A DNA stretch of 44,138 nucleotides from Acanthaster planci. Its lineage: Eukaryota > Echinodermata > Asteroidea > Valvatida > Acanthasteridae. Location of the stretch: contig NW_019091679.1 in assembly GCF_001949145.1 (NCBI RefSeq), forward strand, positions 170,031-214,168, written 5' to 3'. The notes under the pieces were generated by a model. The model was not told where the DNA came from and did not search any database. It saw only the letters and a program-made list of their open reading frames with translations. The position numbers and the translations under genes are program-made. Positions 22,640-31,658 of the stretch are shown here, piece after piece (within the stretch, counting starts at the first letter, position 1; the number at the start of each line of letters is the position of its first letter).

Positions 22640-23395
22640 ACTAGTATCTCTTTTCCAGTAATAGCTTTCCATTTTGGGAAATTGAAAAAAATTATTGGTC
22701 CAGATAGAACAATGGGCAAATGATCCCTGAAACCAGAAACTAAAATATCTGTCTGAAGTTGTTCCATGTTAATAGTAAAAATATCGTCAACTAAAGTTGA
22801 AGTATTTTCTGTTATTCTTGTCGGCTTATCGATCGTTGGGCGGAAAGTGTGTGAGTATAATACATCTAAAAATTCTTGTGTTGGGTTATGGTTGTTGCAT
22901 GTTAACAGATTGATATTGAAGTGCCCAGGAATATAGCACATTTTATTTTCGGAAGTTATTGTACACAGGATGTCGTCAAAATCTTCCGTGAAATTAGAAA
23001 CATTCAGACCAGGCGGTTTTTAAATTAATCCTAAAATAATGTTTTTCCTCTTAGGAACGTTTATTTCGATGAAAATAGACTCAAAATAATTTGGGACGCT
23101 ACATAAATCCGGTCTAACAATATACGACAAAGATTCTTTTATATACAGCAATACACCTCCACCGGTCTGTCCTTGTCTATTCTTGTATTCACATGAGTAT
23201 CCTGAAAATACATAGCATTGAATCAGGACTAGTTTTGAGCCACTTTTCCGTCATACCAATGATATGAAACTCGTGTTCAATCTCTTGCAAACATAACATT
23301 AAATCGTCAAAATCTTTTTTAATGCTTCTGATACTGTTGTGAAATATCGAAAATGGATTTCTTTCCATTTCTTCAACTTTTGTTTTTAACTGCCT
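22640..23395 (-). pseudogene. LINE ORF2 endonuclease domain, degraded
   Basis: Frames on the minus strand give FSIFHNSIRSIKKDFDDLM, FHIIGMTEKWL (with the catalytic Glu of the TE motif), GYSCEYKNRQGQTGGGVLLY, then GLI-stop-KPP where active copies have a Tyr or similar residue. Next come CYIPGHFNINLL, where the conserved GDFN Asp is His, and PTRITENTSTLVDDIFT, ending GFRDHLPIV where SDH is usual. These are the signature blocks of the exonuclease-endonuclease-phosphatase domain that nicks target DNA for LINE integration. The stop, one frameshift near the start and the Asp-to-His change indicate that it is dead. Confidence 0.8.
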
Positions 23396-23953
23396 TCCAG
23401 ACAGGTACTTGGTTCAACATGTGTTATAAGAAAATCTGCTTGGATCCATTAGGTCTGAGGAATCAAGACAGCCACTGAAGCGAAAAGAGGCGCCATTCAT
23501 TGAGTCAATGCTGTTGTCGTCACTTAAAGGATCACTTTCACTAATTGTATGTGCCACTGTCAAAGTGGATTGGTGACATCGCAGACTGATTGAGAAGAAA
23601 GCGAGGTTTCGAAGTTAAGAGGAACACTGAGTGTGGCTAATATGCATGTATATCACACACCATGAAAAAATGACGTCTGCCATGACTGACAAGCCATTGG
23701 TAGAGCAGCCTTTAGTTGAATAGTTTGAAGTATGACATGGTACTGACCTAATACAGTAAGCATATTCATATGTGCATAATGGAAGTGAGTTATAGGGCAT
23801 TTGATTTCTAGAATTATAACTTTCAAATATAGAGATCTGCATTCCAGTTGTGCTCATTTATTACCTATAACTATCTATATGTTATATATAGTGATCTCGA
23901 ATAAGAACATGGAGTTTCAAAGTTGAATTACTAAGAGAATATACACCTGGGAG

Positions 23954-24833
23954 CTAGGAGATCGGATTTGCTTCCCCAAGTCTGAAGGTCTTGAACGCAC
24001 CGCTGTTGAGTTTGTAGTTGATGACGGCAGGGACAGAAATAATTATAGGCAAATTGGACCCATGAGTCTTGCCGAACTGACTGCAGGTGGAAATCCCTTA
24101 GTCGTCTCCTTTCTTTTCGGACCCTTGAGGTGACATCGTCAGAGATGTAGATATTGGAGCCCTTGAAAGGGTTATTTTTGAGGAGACGAGCAGCGTTTTT
24201 GAGGATGCAGCTTCTGTCCTGTACCTCAGTAGTTTACAATTAAGCGTGGGCGTTGTTTACCGGACCCGGTGCTGAGTGGTCGGCGTCCTGGGGTGCGGTG
24301 TGCTCGATCAATTTTGATCTCGGAGCCGTCTTCCAGCTTCAAATGACCAGTCAGGAAATCCCTGATGAATTCTTCACAGGACTGGCTTTTCTCAGAGCCC
24401 CCCGGAATGCCGTGGAACACTATATTGTTTCTGCGGTTCCGAATCAGGAGATCATCAATCTGGTCCTCTAGTCTGTTCATTTCCCGGAGGTTGCCGTCAA
24501 GTCTGTTGTCAACGAATTCTTTAAGCGACTGGCATCTGCTACCAACCATTTCCACCGATGTCTTGAGATCATCTATCTCCTTAGTGTTGACGTCAACGCG
24601 GGTTGTTTTCTGACGAAGAGAGGATTCAAGGGCATTTAGTCTTGTTCCCATGGTGTCGAGTGTTTGGAGAATTCTGTCCAGCTTGAAATTATCATGTCAG
24701 ACAAAGTGTCACTGCAACACTGGCGGCCATCTTGGGCTTCGTCGCTAGCATTTGAAGCCCCTAAATGTTGTTCGTTCTTTCCCTTCTGTTTGCTGCCTCG
24801 AGTAGATTTACTTATATCAGAGGACTCGGTCAT
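23954..24833 (-). pseudogene. LINE ORF1 (RNA-binding chaperone type), degraded
   Basis: It starts at ATG 24833 (MTESSDISKSTRG). After a frameshift near 24690 a coiled coil (LDRILQTLDTMGTRLNALES onward) leads to the RRM-like segment RNNIVFHGIPGGSEKS and IKIDRAHRTPG. An in-frame stop near 24226 follows. Another frame then continues with ILKNAARLLKNNPFKGSNIY and ISDDVTSRVRKERRRLRDF, and a third gives the C-terminal PAVINYKLNSGAFKTF, ending at TAG 23956-23954. This order (coiled coil, RRM-like, C-terminal domain) is that of L1-type ORF1 proteins, which bind LINE RNA. At least three disruptions make it non-functional. Confidence 0.7.
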
Positions 24834-24879
24834 GGTTTCAGCAAGATGTAGAATGCATGGATCAGGCGAAATGGACTGA

Positions 24880-25640
24880 AAATTTCGGTTTCTGACTAAA
24901 TTTCGTTGAATTTTTGGGGAGCGATCTCACGTTCCGTTCAGCTGCGTGTGTATGTCATTTGTCATTTATGACTTCGGCTGAAATCCATCTAAACTGCCAT
25001 ATTAAAAAAAAATCTTTAAAAAAAACATCTTGAAAATACCATATTTTTTTTCACAAAAGATAGTTTTGTCCGATATGATAGTAAATTACGCTGAGCAATG
25101 AAATGCAAATTCACCTCGCAAGGATTTCTCGTCCTTACGAAGGGACGAATTCAAACCTAAATAGGGGCTTGTAGGAATAAATTAATAAGTCCGCATCTCG
25201 GCCATGTGCAATGTCAGCAGCAAATTGTGTTCCTTGTTTAAGGGGAATTTTAATCTTATACTTTCAAATTCAACCTTTGGACAGTACAGTGTCTGGTTTA
25301 TGTAAATGTATTTCCTAAACTTAAATGATATGCATTTTACTTAATTACGAATTATCTGTTTCAAAAAGTGATTTTGTCCCTTCGTGAAAACGCTAACGAG
25401 ATGTTTGTTCAAGACTGCCGTGTCAGCTCTTATTTGGGCGTTTGGGCGCCCTCTTTGAATTACAAACAGCATTATGTGATTGATGTTCAAAAATTGTAAA
25501 TCAGCCTATACGTCCTGGTACAAACGTTAAGACGTAAATAAGAGCGAGCATGCGTGCTGGTCTGTTGAGTCGTAAGACTGCGTTCCATGCACGATCTGTT
25601 CTCGAGCACCAGCGTCTTGGTGCCAAGACTAAGTTCAATT
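24880..25640. other. Intergenic, possibly part LINE 5' UTR
   Basis: The first ~110 bp may be the 5' UTR of the minus-strand LINE. The rest is AT-rich with A and T runs at 25003-25055, and no gene is recognised. Confidence 0.3.
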
Positions 25641-26435
25641 CAGTCGAGAGAACAGACGCAGCATAGAATGATGAATTGGTCGAACGAACTGACGATTTGC
25701 AGAATTGGCACGACGAGTTTGCCGCTCACAATGGTTAAACGTAAAACCGAATAGCCTAGCTGTGCCGATGCATGGAATGGAATGTATGCAAACGGACAAA
25801 ATCAAAGAAAGTAAAGTGGTGTTTTTATCAAATGAAACAAAACAATGTTTTCATGAAATATTCAGACGAATTAAGCAAATGAAATAAAGAACTTCCAGGG
25901 CTGTAAGATGAATTGATGCACAATAGTGAGATTCGAGAATGTAATGGCGAAATCGACATATTGGAAAGTGAAATCACAAAGCTGAACAGTAAATGTATGA
26001 AATTAAGTGGCGTCTGAGCAGAATAGCGAAATTATACCGATTGGAATAGTAAGGTTGCTGTATGAAAAGATGACATCGCAGAATTGAATGGTAAAACTGC
26101 CGAATGGAATGGCGAGATTGCCGAATGAAGGAATGGTGAAATTGCCAAAATAATAGTGAAATATTGAAGGATGGAACGGTAAAAGAGAGGATTTAAATGA
26201 TGAAACTGGCGAATTGAATGTCGAAATTTGCAAATCGAATCGTGAATTCGATGGTGAACTCATCGAATCAACAAAACTGTAGATCGAAATTGTGAAATTA
26301 ACGAAACCGGCGATGTAGGGCTACCGAAGATGGCAGTGGTGTTCACGAATTTCAAGACCTGAACGAGGCAAAATACTAAACCAAATGCAACGAGGTCATA
26401 GAACATAAAACCGTTACCGGGATCTTCGATTAATT
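25640..26435 (+). pseudogene. Decayed coiled-coil coding region, 21-nt periodicity
   Basis: No long frame is open, but successive frames give coiled-coil peptides separated by stops. They include NDELVERTDDLQNWHDEF (about 25670), DELSK-stop-NKELPGL-stop-DELMHNSEIRE (25865 onward), CNGEIDILESEITKLNSKC, then LNGKTAEWNGEIAE (about 26080), and HEFQDLNEAKY with CNEVIEHKT (26340 onward). The DNA repeats a 21-nt unit resembling GAATGGAATGGCGAAATTGCC, which is seven codons or one heptad. I read this as an old gene or repeat array for a heptad coiled-coil protein, now broken by many stops and frameshifts. I cannot name the family. A non-coding 21-bp minisatellite that happens to read this way is the alternative. 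Confidence 0.5.
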
Positions 26436-26580
26436 CTAAGCAGGAAGACAATCACCAGGGAATAAAATAGAAAACAGTGGGAAAAGCGCCTACCCGTTTG
26501 ACTCAAACGGCTCTTTTCAAAGCCATTACATGTATACATCTTTACAAAAAAGATTGCTCCGTGTCTTATCACTTCGTGTC

Positions 26581-26652
26581 GGTGAAACAGCTGAGTGGTT
26601 AAGCTTGCAATTATCAAGTCTCTAGGTGGTGGGTTCGTATCCGAGAGATGGC
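26581..26652 (+). repeat. tRNA-like SINE head or tRNA pseudogene
   Basis: A box-A-like AGCTGAGTGGTTAAGC, with a 4-bp AGCT/AGCT D-stem, is followed 33 bases later by a box-B match GGTTCGTATCC (26633-26643). The spacing suits an RNA polymerase III internal promoter. The T-stem pairs poorly and no convincing acceptor stem exists, so a functional tRNA is unlikely. It resembles tRNA-Leu/Ser-type SINE heads. A T run follows at 26653-26657. Confidence 0.45.
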
Positions 26653-28330
26653 TTTTTGCTCTTCCAACGCGTGCTATTATTAGCTATAAGAGACTCTAAT
26701 CCACCCTCGTCCAGTACCAACAGTACATAAGCTGACCGGGTAAGCTCCTGTGCTCCTGTTTCCTCCCTTACATGGTCGCTCGACTCTTTTGGGGTAAAAT
26801 GGATGGGCAGGGAGGAAGTGTGGTGGGCCGGGAACTCCGAGACCCCCTAAGAGTCCTATAGGCCTATAGAAGCCAGTAACCTCTGAATCATGAGTGATCT
26901 CAATATCACGGCAGTGCAAATTTTCACGATTAATGGTACAAATCGTAGCAGATCCACGAAGGGTGCAGTGGCTCCTTATTTCATTAAAAAAATGCATATC
27001 ATTTTTTCCTAATTAAATATTTGTTCTCGACTGGTTATTTTGATATTATTTACACCAGAGGTGATCACTAAAAAATTGTCCCGCTTGTCTGTTTGGCTTC
27101 ATTTTCTTGGATCCACCCCTTTCTTGATGTATTTGGCAACTGGTGCATTTTTTTTCTTTTGTAAATGGTTGATCCGTCACTGGCCAGAGAGGTCTGCCCC
27201 AAAAGACAAGCACGAAACTGATGAAACAAACTGAAAACGAGTAAACTGAAAACAAATGAGCAATTTAACGTTAAAAGGTGAATAAAAGAAAATGACGCCC
27301 TGAATCCCACGCTTGTAAAATCAGTAAACCTTTTGGTTGCCCCAATACTCGCCGTCAAATGCTGCATGTGCTGCGGTATCACGGCGCATAATGTCATTGT
27401 GTCTAGTATAGGTGCAATGCCACGGTAACTCGCGTTTAATTGTATTTACTTTTGACCACTATAGAAATCCTCTTTTCAACTTTACTTGTGTTAGATGCCT
27501 TCGCTCCGCATAATACCCCTAAAATAGCAGCCAGAATTTGAGCTCAGGTCTGAATATAGCTGCCCGCCTGTTTATGCAAGTAAGAGGTTTTGTGACCGAA
27601 ATGTCCTGGAAGCGTTCGAAGCCCGTAGTCCTTGATGACTGATTTAGAGAAAAGTTCCCAAATTCGCAATTCCATGGTAACATATGGCACCCACAATATT
27701 AATGAGCTTGTCGTAGGAATATAGTTTTTCAGTGGCTTGTATTCACATCAAACTTTTCAAGTCTGGTCTACAAATTCACGTGTATTGCTTAATTTTTGTG
27801 GTTTAAATTGCATTTCATTTCAAAATGGTTTTAAACACTGTTATTATCTACCCCTACATTTCCCCTGGTCGAAAAACTGATGCAACCCACTTTGGGGAAA
27901 TAAGCTACCCTTTTCTGATTAAAACAAACACGTTTGGAAATTGTCACGTGCCGATTGCAATATTGCGTGGAAGCAGAATCGTATGTGTTGCTGGCTGTCA
28001 ACCTTTTAAGACCTGCCACGTGACGGGCTCTCGACCAATAGGAATAGGTGAACTGTCTTAGGTATTTATGAATGAAGGATAATAATAATTTTCTTGCACA
28101 TTATTTAATGCTTTTCGTTCATTTCTTTGTAATCTGTGCCTATAATACTTTTGAAAAGTCTCAAACGGATTTTCGCTGTCTCATTCGGGCCTTCTGCTCA
28201 CCATTTATCAAGGTTACATTAACAGTCAAACATTGCCCAAGCAATAAATTATAGGAAAAATGAATTGTTACCAGCTCTGTTTTAGACCGTAAGGCAGAGT
28301 CACATCACCCGTTACCCTGTAGATTAGACA
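26653..28330. other. Intergenic, no gene recognised
   Basis: Short frames of up to 109 codons on both strands, none with a domain. A partial copy of the dispersed repeat seen at 19.7 and 21.0 kb occurs as CTCTCGACCAATAGGAA near 28029. Confidence 0.4.
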
Positions 28331-28338
28331 CTTTAAAA

Positions 28339-28532
28339 CAGTGGCGTATCCAGCCAGGGAAGGGCAGGGGGCTTATAAAATATTGGCACCAAAACCCGAA
28401 GAAACCACCACCAGCAAATAAGGGCAAGGGTGTAGGGACTGTGAGTGAGGCTCACACTATGTTGTATGAGGCTGAAGCCGCATTCGCTTTTGATTCCTCC
28501 CCCACGAGCAACAAAAGCTGAATACGCCACTG
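28339..28532. mobile_element. hAT-type MITE, copy 1
   Basis: The terminal inverted repeats are CAGTGGCGTATCCAGC and, reverse-complemented, CAGTGGCGTATTCAGC. An exact 8-bp target duplication CTTTAAAA flanks it (28331-28338 and 28533-28540). CAG...CTG ends with 8-bp duplications are diagnostic of the hAT superfamily. It is 194 bp with no coding capacity, so a transposase from elsewhere would have moved it. Confidence 0.85.
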
Positions 28533-28540
28533 CTTTAAAA

Positions 28541-29668
28541 GGTCTGGTCTCGACTTAGCCAAATGAGTCGAAACGATACGGACTGAATAGGTTTATATGA
28601 CTTCCAAGTCCACCGGTTCAAGACACTCGTTTTCACTCGGAAAAAAATTGCCAACAAGTATCCAAGGATACTGAGACAACGAGTTTCAGAATGAGTGCCT
28701 GTGTGTCTGTAAGGCTCAAAGTGTGTGTGTGTTGTTTCCTTTTAGTGTTTCTATGTTGCTTGATTAAATTGACGCATACAGTCAAACGAACACCATTCTC
28801 CATCAGAAATTTAGGGTTTTTTTTTCAAAACAGCGTGCTTCACGTAGGTTCTGTGATAGGTTTTAATGAAATGGACTGCCCTTAATTTGATAGTTACATT
28901 TACGGAAACGCACAACGTGACGGGCTGAGCACGCTCCAAGGTATTTTTGCTATATTAACATCATCTGAATTTCTCCATCAAACTAAGTGAACCACGAGGC
29001 CCCTCGTGCTATATATAAAAACTGACCTAGCTGTGAAAAAAAGTATGAAAATTGGAGGACATCTGTAAGGGCATAAAGAAGAAATAGCCTTGCGCCTGAC
29101 TTAACCAAACTACTCGAGTGACTTCTCTTAGTAACTGTCGAGTGTTCAGGACATCAGCTCTAAACGTTATTATTGGTCATTTTGATGGAGATGTTAAGAT
29201 GATGTTAATAATTAAAAGAAATTAAGTGTGTGGCGGTAATAAGCTCTCAATGGAATTAGTGGTAATGTAGGTGGGCCGGTCGATGATTTGAGAGATTGCC
29301 TGGAGCACTTAATGCAGCTAATTTCATCCTTGATCGTCCATGACTCAGCTGCATACAGAGACTCCCATTGCTGGTGCAAGTAAAATAGGCGCAGTTAGTT
29401 TGATTTCGAGATTGCTGACAACGTCTTATTCCAGAGAAACTCATGTTATCAGTTGCTGTGACGTAATTCTGTCGGCGGCAGTAACCTGTCATATTGGTGG
29501 TCAAACTTCAAGTGAAAGTGTTGTGAAAGAACTATTCTGGTCATTAGACGGTAGACGATTAATGTGTTGGTATACTGTAGTCCCTTGTATGTGACTGGCT
29601 CCCCTTCAGAACGTTAAGTTCGTCTGCTTTCTTGTCAGTTATACCTTAAAATTCGCCCTCTTGGTAAA
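28541..29668. promoter_or_regulatory. Region upstream of GPCR 1, candidate promoter
   Basis: A TATA-like TATATATAAAA at 29010-29020 lies just after a near-palindrome CACGAGGCCCCTCGTG (28993-29008). A pyrimidine-rich CTGCTTTCTTGTCAG ending at 29638 looks like a splice acceptor 30 bp before the GPCR start, so a 5'-UTR intron is possible. This is inference from motifs only. Confidence 0.25.
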
Positions 29669-30751
29669 ATGGTACCCATCAACGGAAGCATCGAAGGGGA
29701 CGATCCAGCTCTTTCGGATGCGAATGACGGTCACTTTGGTGACCCGTACCCTTTACCCATCGAGATTCTCATGTCTACCATAGTGTGGCTCATGTGCTTT
29801 TTGGCGGTGTTTGGTAACCTTTTCGTCTTCATATTGATTTTCAGAGACAAGCAGCTGAGGTCAGATGTAGCTAATATCTATATCCTCAACCTCGCCAGTG
29901 CGGACTTTTGTGTCGGGCTCGTTTCTCTGACCATGAAGAATATTTGGCGGTATACAGGCAACTGGCCCTTCCAGAGAGCCGGTTGTGTCTTCTGGACTAT
30001 CGTGGATTATTCAGCGTGCTTCCAGGCCGCCTTGGCAGTGACACTCATTAGTTTTGATCGTTACTTCATGGTTTCTAAAGGCCTGGAGTACCGAAAACAC
30101 CAGAGTAAAAAGATGGCATGGATTCTTATCGCGTTCACCTGGACTATTTCCCTGACCTTCTTCGCTTTGCCCACATTGGCCAATGAGCATCGAGAACCTG
30201 GAAATTCCAGCATCGTAAAATGCCAGTTGGGTGTTTTTTACATCCTCCAGTACAATATCGCCCAGATCGTGGTAGGATTTATCTTGCCTACTTTCATTAT
30301 GGCCCACTTTAACTTCAAGGTGTATTCCAACATCCTGAGGCGCTCGAAACGCCTGATTCCCACGGCGATGGCCCCATCCTCTGATCATCATCGTGCTGCA
30401 CGGAAGATCGGTTCCCGCAGAGTCGGGGCATCAGTAAACATCACGCGGTCGGCCTTGGATACTAAGAAGATATACAAGAAACATCGTAAGGCCGCCATCT
30501 CTCTTGCTGTGATCGTTGGTATGTTTTTGCTTGGTTGGATACCGTATTACGTGGTGCAGTTCCTCTTCATTACCAATAAGGTTGAGTTCGATTCGCTTGT
30601 TTGGAATGCCGTCTTCTACACCGTGTGGGCCAACTCTGCAATCAACCCATTTATTTACGCTGCAACTAAGCCTAGAATTCGGCAAGGATTTCGCAAAACC
30701 CTCTGCGCCTGGAACTGCAGGATCTTTCGCAAGATTCGTCCAATTCACTGA
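29669..30751 (+). CDS. Class A GPCR, aminergic-like (muscarinic/histamine H3-related), intronless
   Basis: A 360-aa seven-transmembrane receptor in one exon. Visible landmarks are N50 (1.50, GNLFVF), LASAD with D79 (2.50), C106 with ECL2 C185 (disulfide), D113 (3.32) in VDYSAC, DRY 130-132, P207 (5.50), W290-P292 (6.48, 6.50) in GWIPYY, and NPFIY 326-330 (7.49-7.53). D113 plus the WANSAINP phrase resemble histamine H3 and muscarinic receptors, which bind amines at the plasma membrane and signal through G proteins. Residue 6.52 is Tyr instead of the muscarinic Asn, and 5.46 is Gly instead of the H3 Glu, so the ligand is uncertain. Sequons lie at N5 and N179. The tail is short, with Cys346 and Cys350 as possible palmitoylation sites. 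The start has A at -3 and G at +4, with an in-frame TAA upstream at 29615-29617. It is a close paralogue of the receptor at 35370-36485. Confidence 0.92.
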   Translation: MVPINGSIEGDDPALSDANDGHFGDPYPLPIEILMSTIVWLMCFLAVFGNLFVFILIFRDKQLRSDVANIYILNLASADFCVGLVSLTMKNIWRYTGNWPFQRAGCVFWTIVDYSACFQAALAVTLISFDRYFMVSKGLEYRKHQSKKMAWILIAFTWTISLTFFALPTLANEHREPGNSSIVKCQLGVFYILQYNIAQIVVGFILPTFIMAHFNFKVYSNILRRSKRLIPTAMAPSSDHHRAARKIGSRRVGASVNITRSALDTKKIYKKHRKAAISLAVIVGMFLLGWIPYYVVQFLFITNKVEFDSLVWNAVFYTVWANSAINPFIYAATKPRIRQGFRKTLCAWNCRIFRKIRPIH

Positions 30752-31404
30752 AGGTTCCCGTTTCGACAACTGCAACCTAATGTGCATTAGAAATCTAATG
30801 CAAATCTGCGGAATTAAGATAACACACTTATTAAATAGACGTCGGAAATGTCACTCGAAACACGTTCTACATTGCACAAACAATGAAGAAAGCTACTTTT
30901 TTCTCAAAAATTTAACATTTTGCGAGAACGTTATACGTTCAGTTGTCAAAGTATTGGCGTCAATATGTCCTAAAGGCTCTTATGAGGGCGTGGCGGAACA
31001 TAAAAATTCCTTGCAATGGCCCTTCATATACGACTTCGAAGACGTATAATGTGAAACGTAATGGCGAGAGGCGCTTTCGATGCTTGGGTGATTTGAAACC
31101 GGTATCAATTCTTTTGTGCGTATTTTACCTTCTCTTATCCATCACCCGATCCAAGGCGCTTGAGGAATTTCTTGTAATCTCCTTTCGCGACGATGTCTTT
31201 CAATGACAGAATCTAAGGAATAGGCTTGATGAAGGACTGATAAACTTGACAACCTTCAAGATGCAGTCGACCACAGATTGTACCTGAGGGATATACGTCC
31301 TTTCCCTGTACCTGCATAGCTCACTGACCCCAGTGCGATCACAATAATGTCAGCTGTCATGTCGGCCTCGTGCGGCAGCCCGTCCGTCTAGTCATGAAGG
31401 ACAT
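30752..31404. other. GPCR 1 3' UTR and intergenic
   Basis: This probably includes the 3' UTR of the receptor. No AATAAA signal is seen close to the stop codon. The 177-codon frame at 30516-31049 mostly overlaps the receptor in another frame and is not credible as a gene. Confidence 0.4.
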
Positions 31405-31658
31405 CAGTGGCGTATCCAGCGGGGGGGAGGTTTTTTAATACAAAGAACTCTTCATGGTTAAGAAAGCTCATCAGTATATTTATTTATCAGTATCTAATAT
31501 TATAAGCAAAACCCTAAGAAAATAACATCATGAAATAAAATCAAGGATGTCGGGAAGGTGAGTAAGGCTTTTTATATTTTTATCCCCAACATCATGTTGA
31601 ATGAGCACGAAGCTGCAGTCGCTTCCCCCCCCCCACCAAAAGCTGGATACGCCGCTAG
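31405..31658. mobile_element. hAT-type MITE, copy 2
   Basis: It is the same family as the element at 28339. The left end is CAGTGGCGTATCCAGCGGGG and the right end, reverse-complemented, starts CTAGCGGCGTATCCAGC. The inner right part shares GTTGAATGAGC...GAAGCTGCAGTCGCTT-like wording with copy 1. The flanks AAGGACAT and AAGACATC suggest a degraded 8-bp duplication. It is longer than copy 1 by about 60 bp of AT-rich sequence. Confidence 0.7.

Larger units (their letters stand above)
22285..24833 (-). mobile_element. Jockey/CR1-like LINE, ORF1 plus endonuclease, no RT
   Basis: On the minus strand an ORF1 (24833-23954) is followed by ORF2 with an apurinic-type endonuclease (about 23395-22640) and the linker that normally leads to the reverse transcriptase. 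The linker shows PWLTKGLLKSIRRK and YRNRLTSILRTAKKK. Homology ends at about 22285, so the reverse transcriptase is missing, either by 3' truncation or by later deletion. Stops and frameshifts throughout make it inactive. Confidence 0.75.

Noticed and set aside
25640-26330. CRISPR-like repeat array
   Set aside because: The repeats are degenerate, have no unique spacers, and the genome is clearly eukaryotic.
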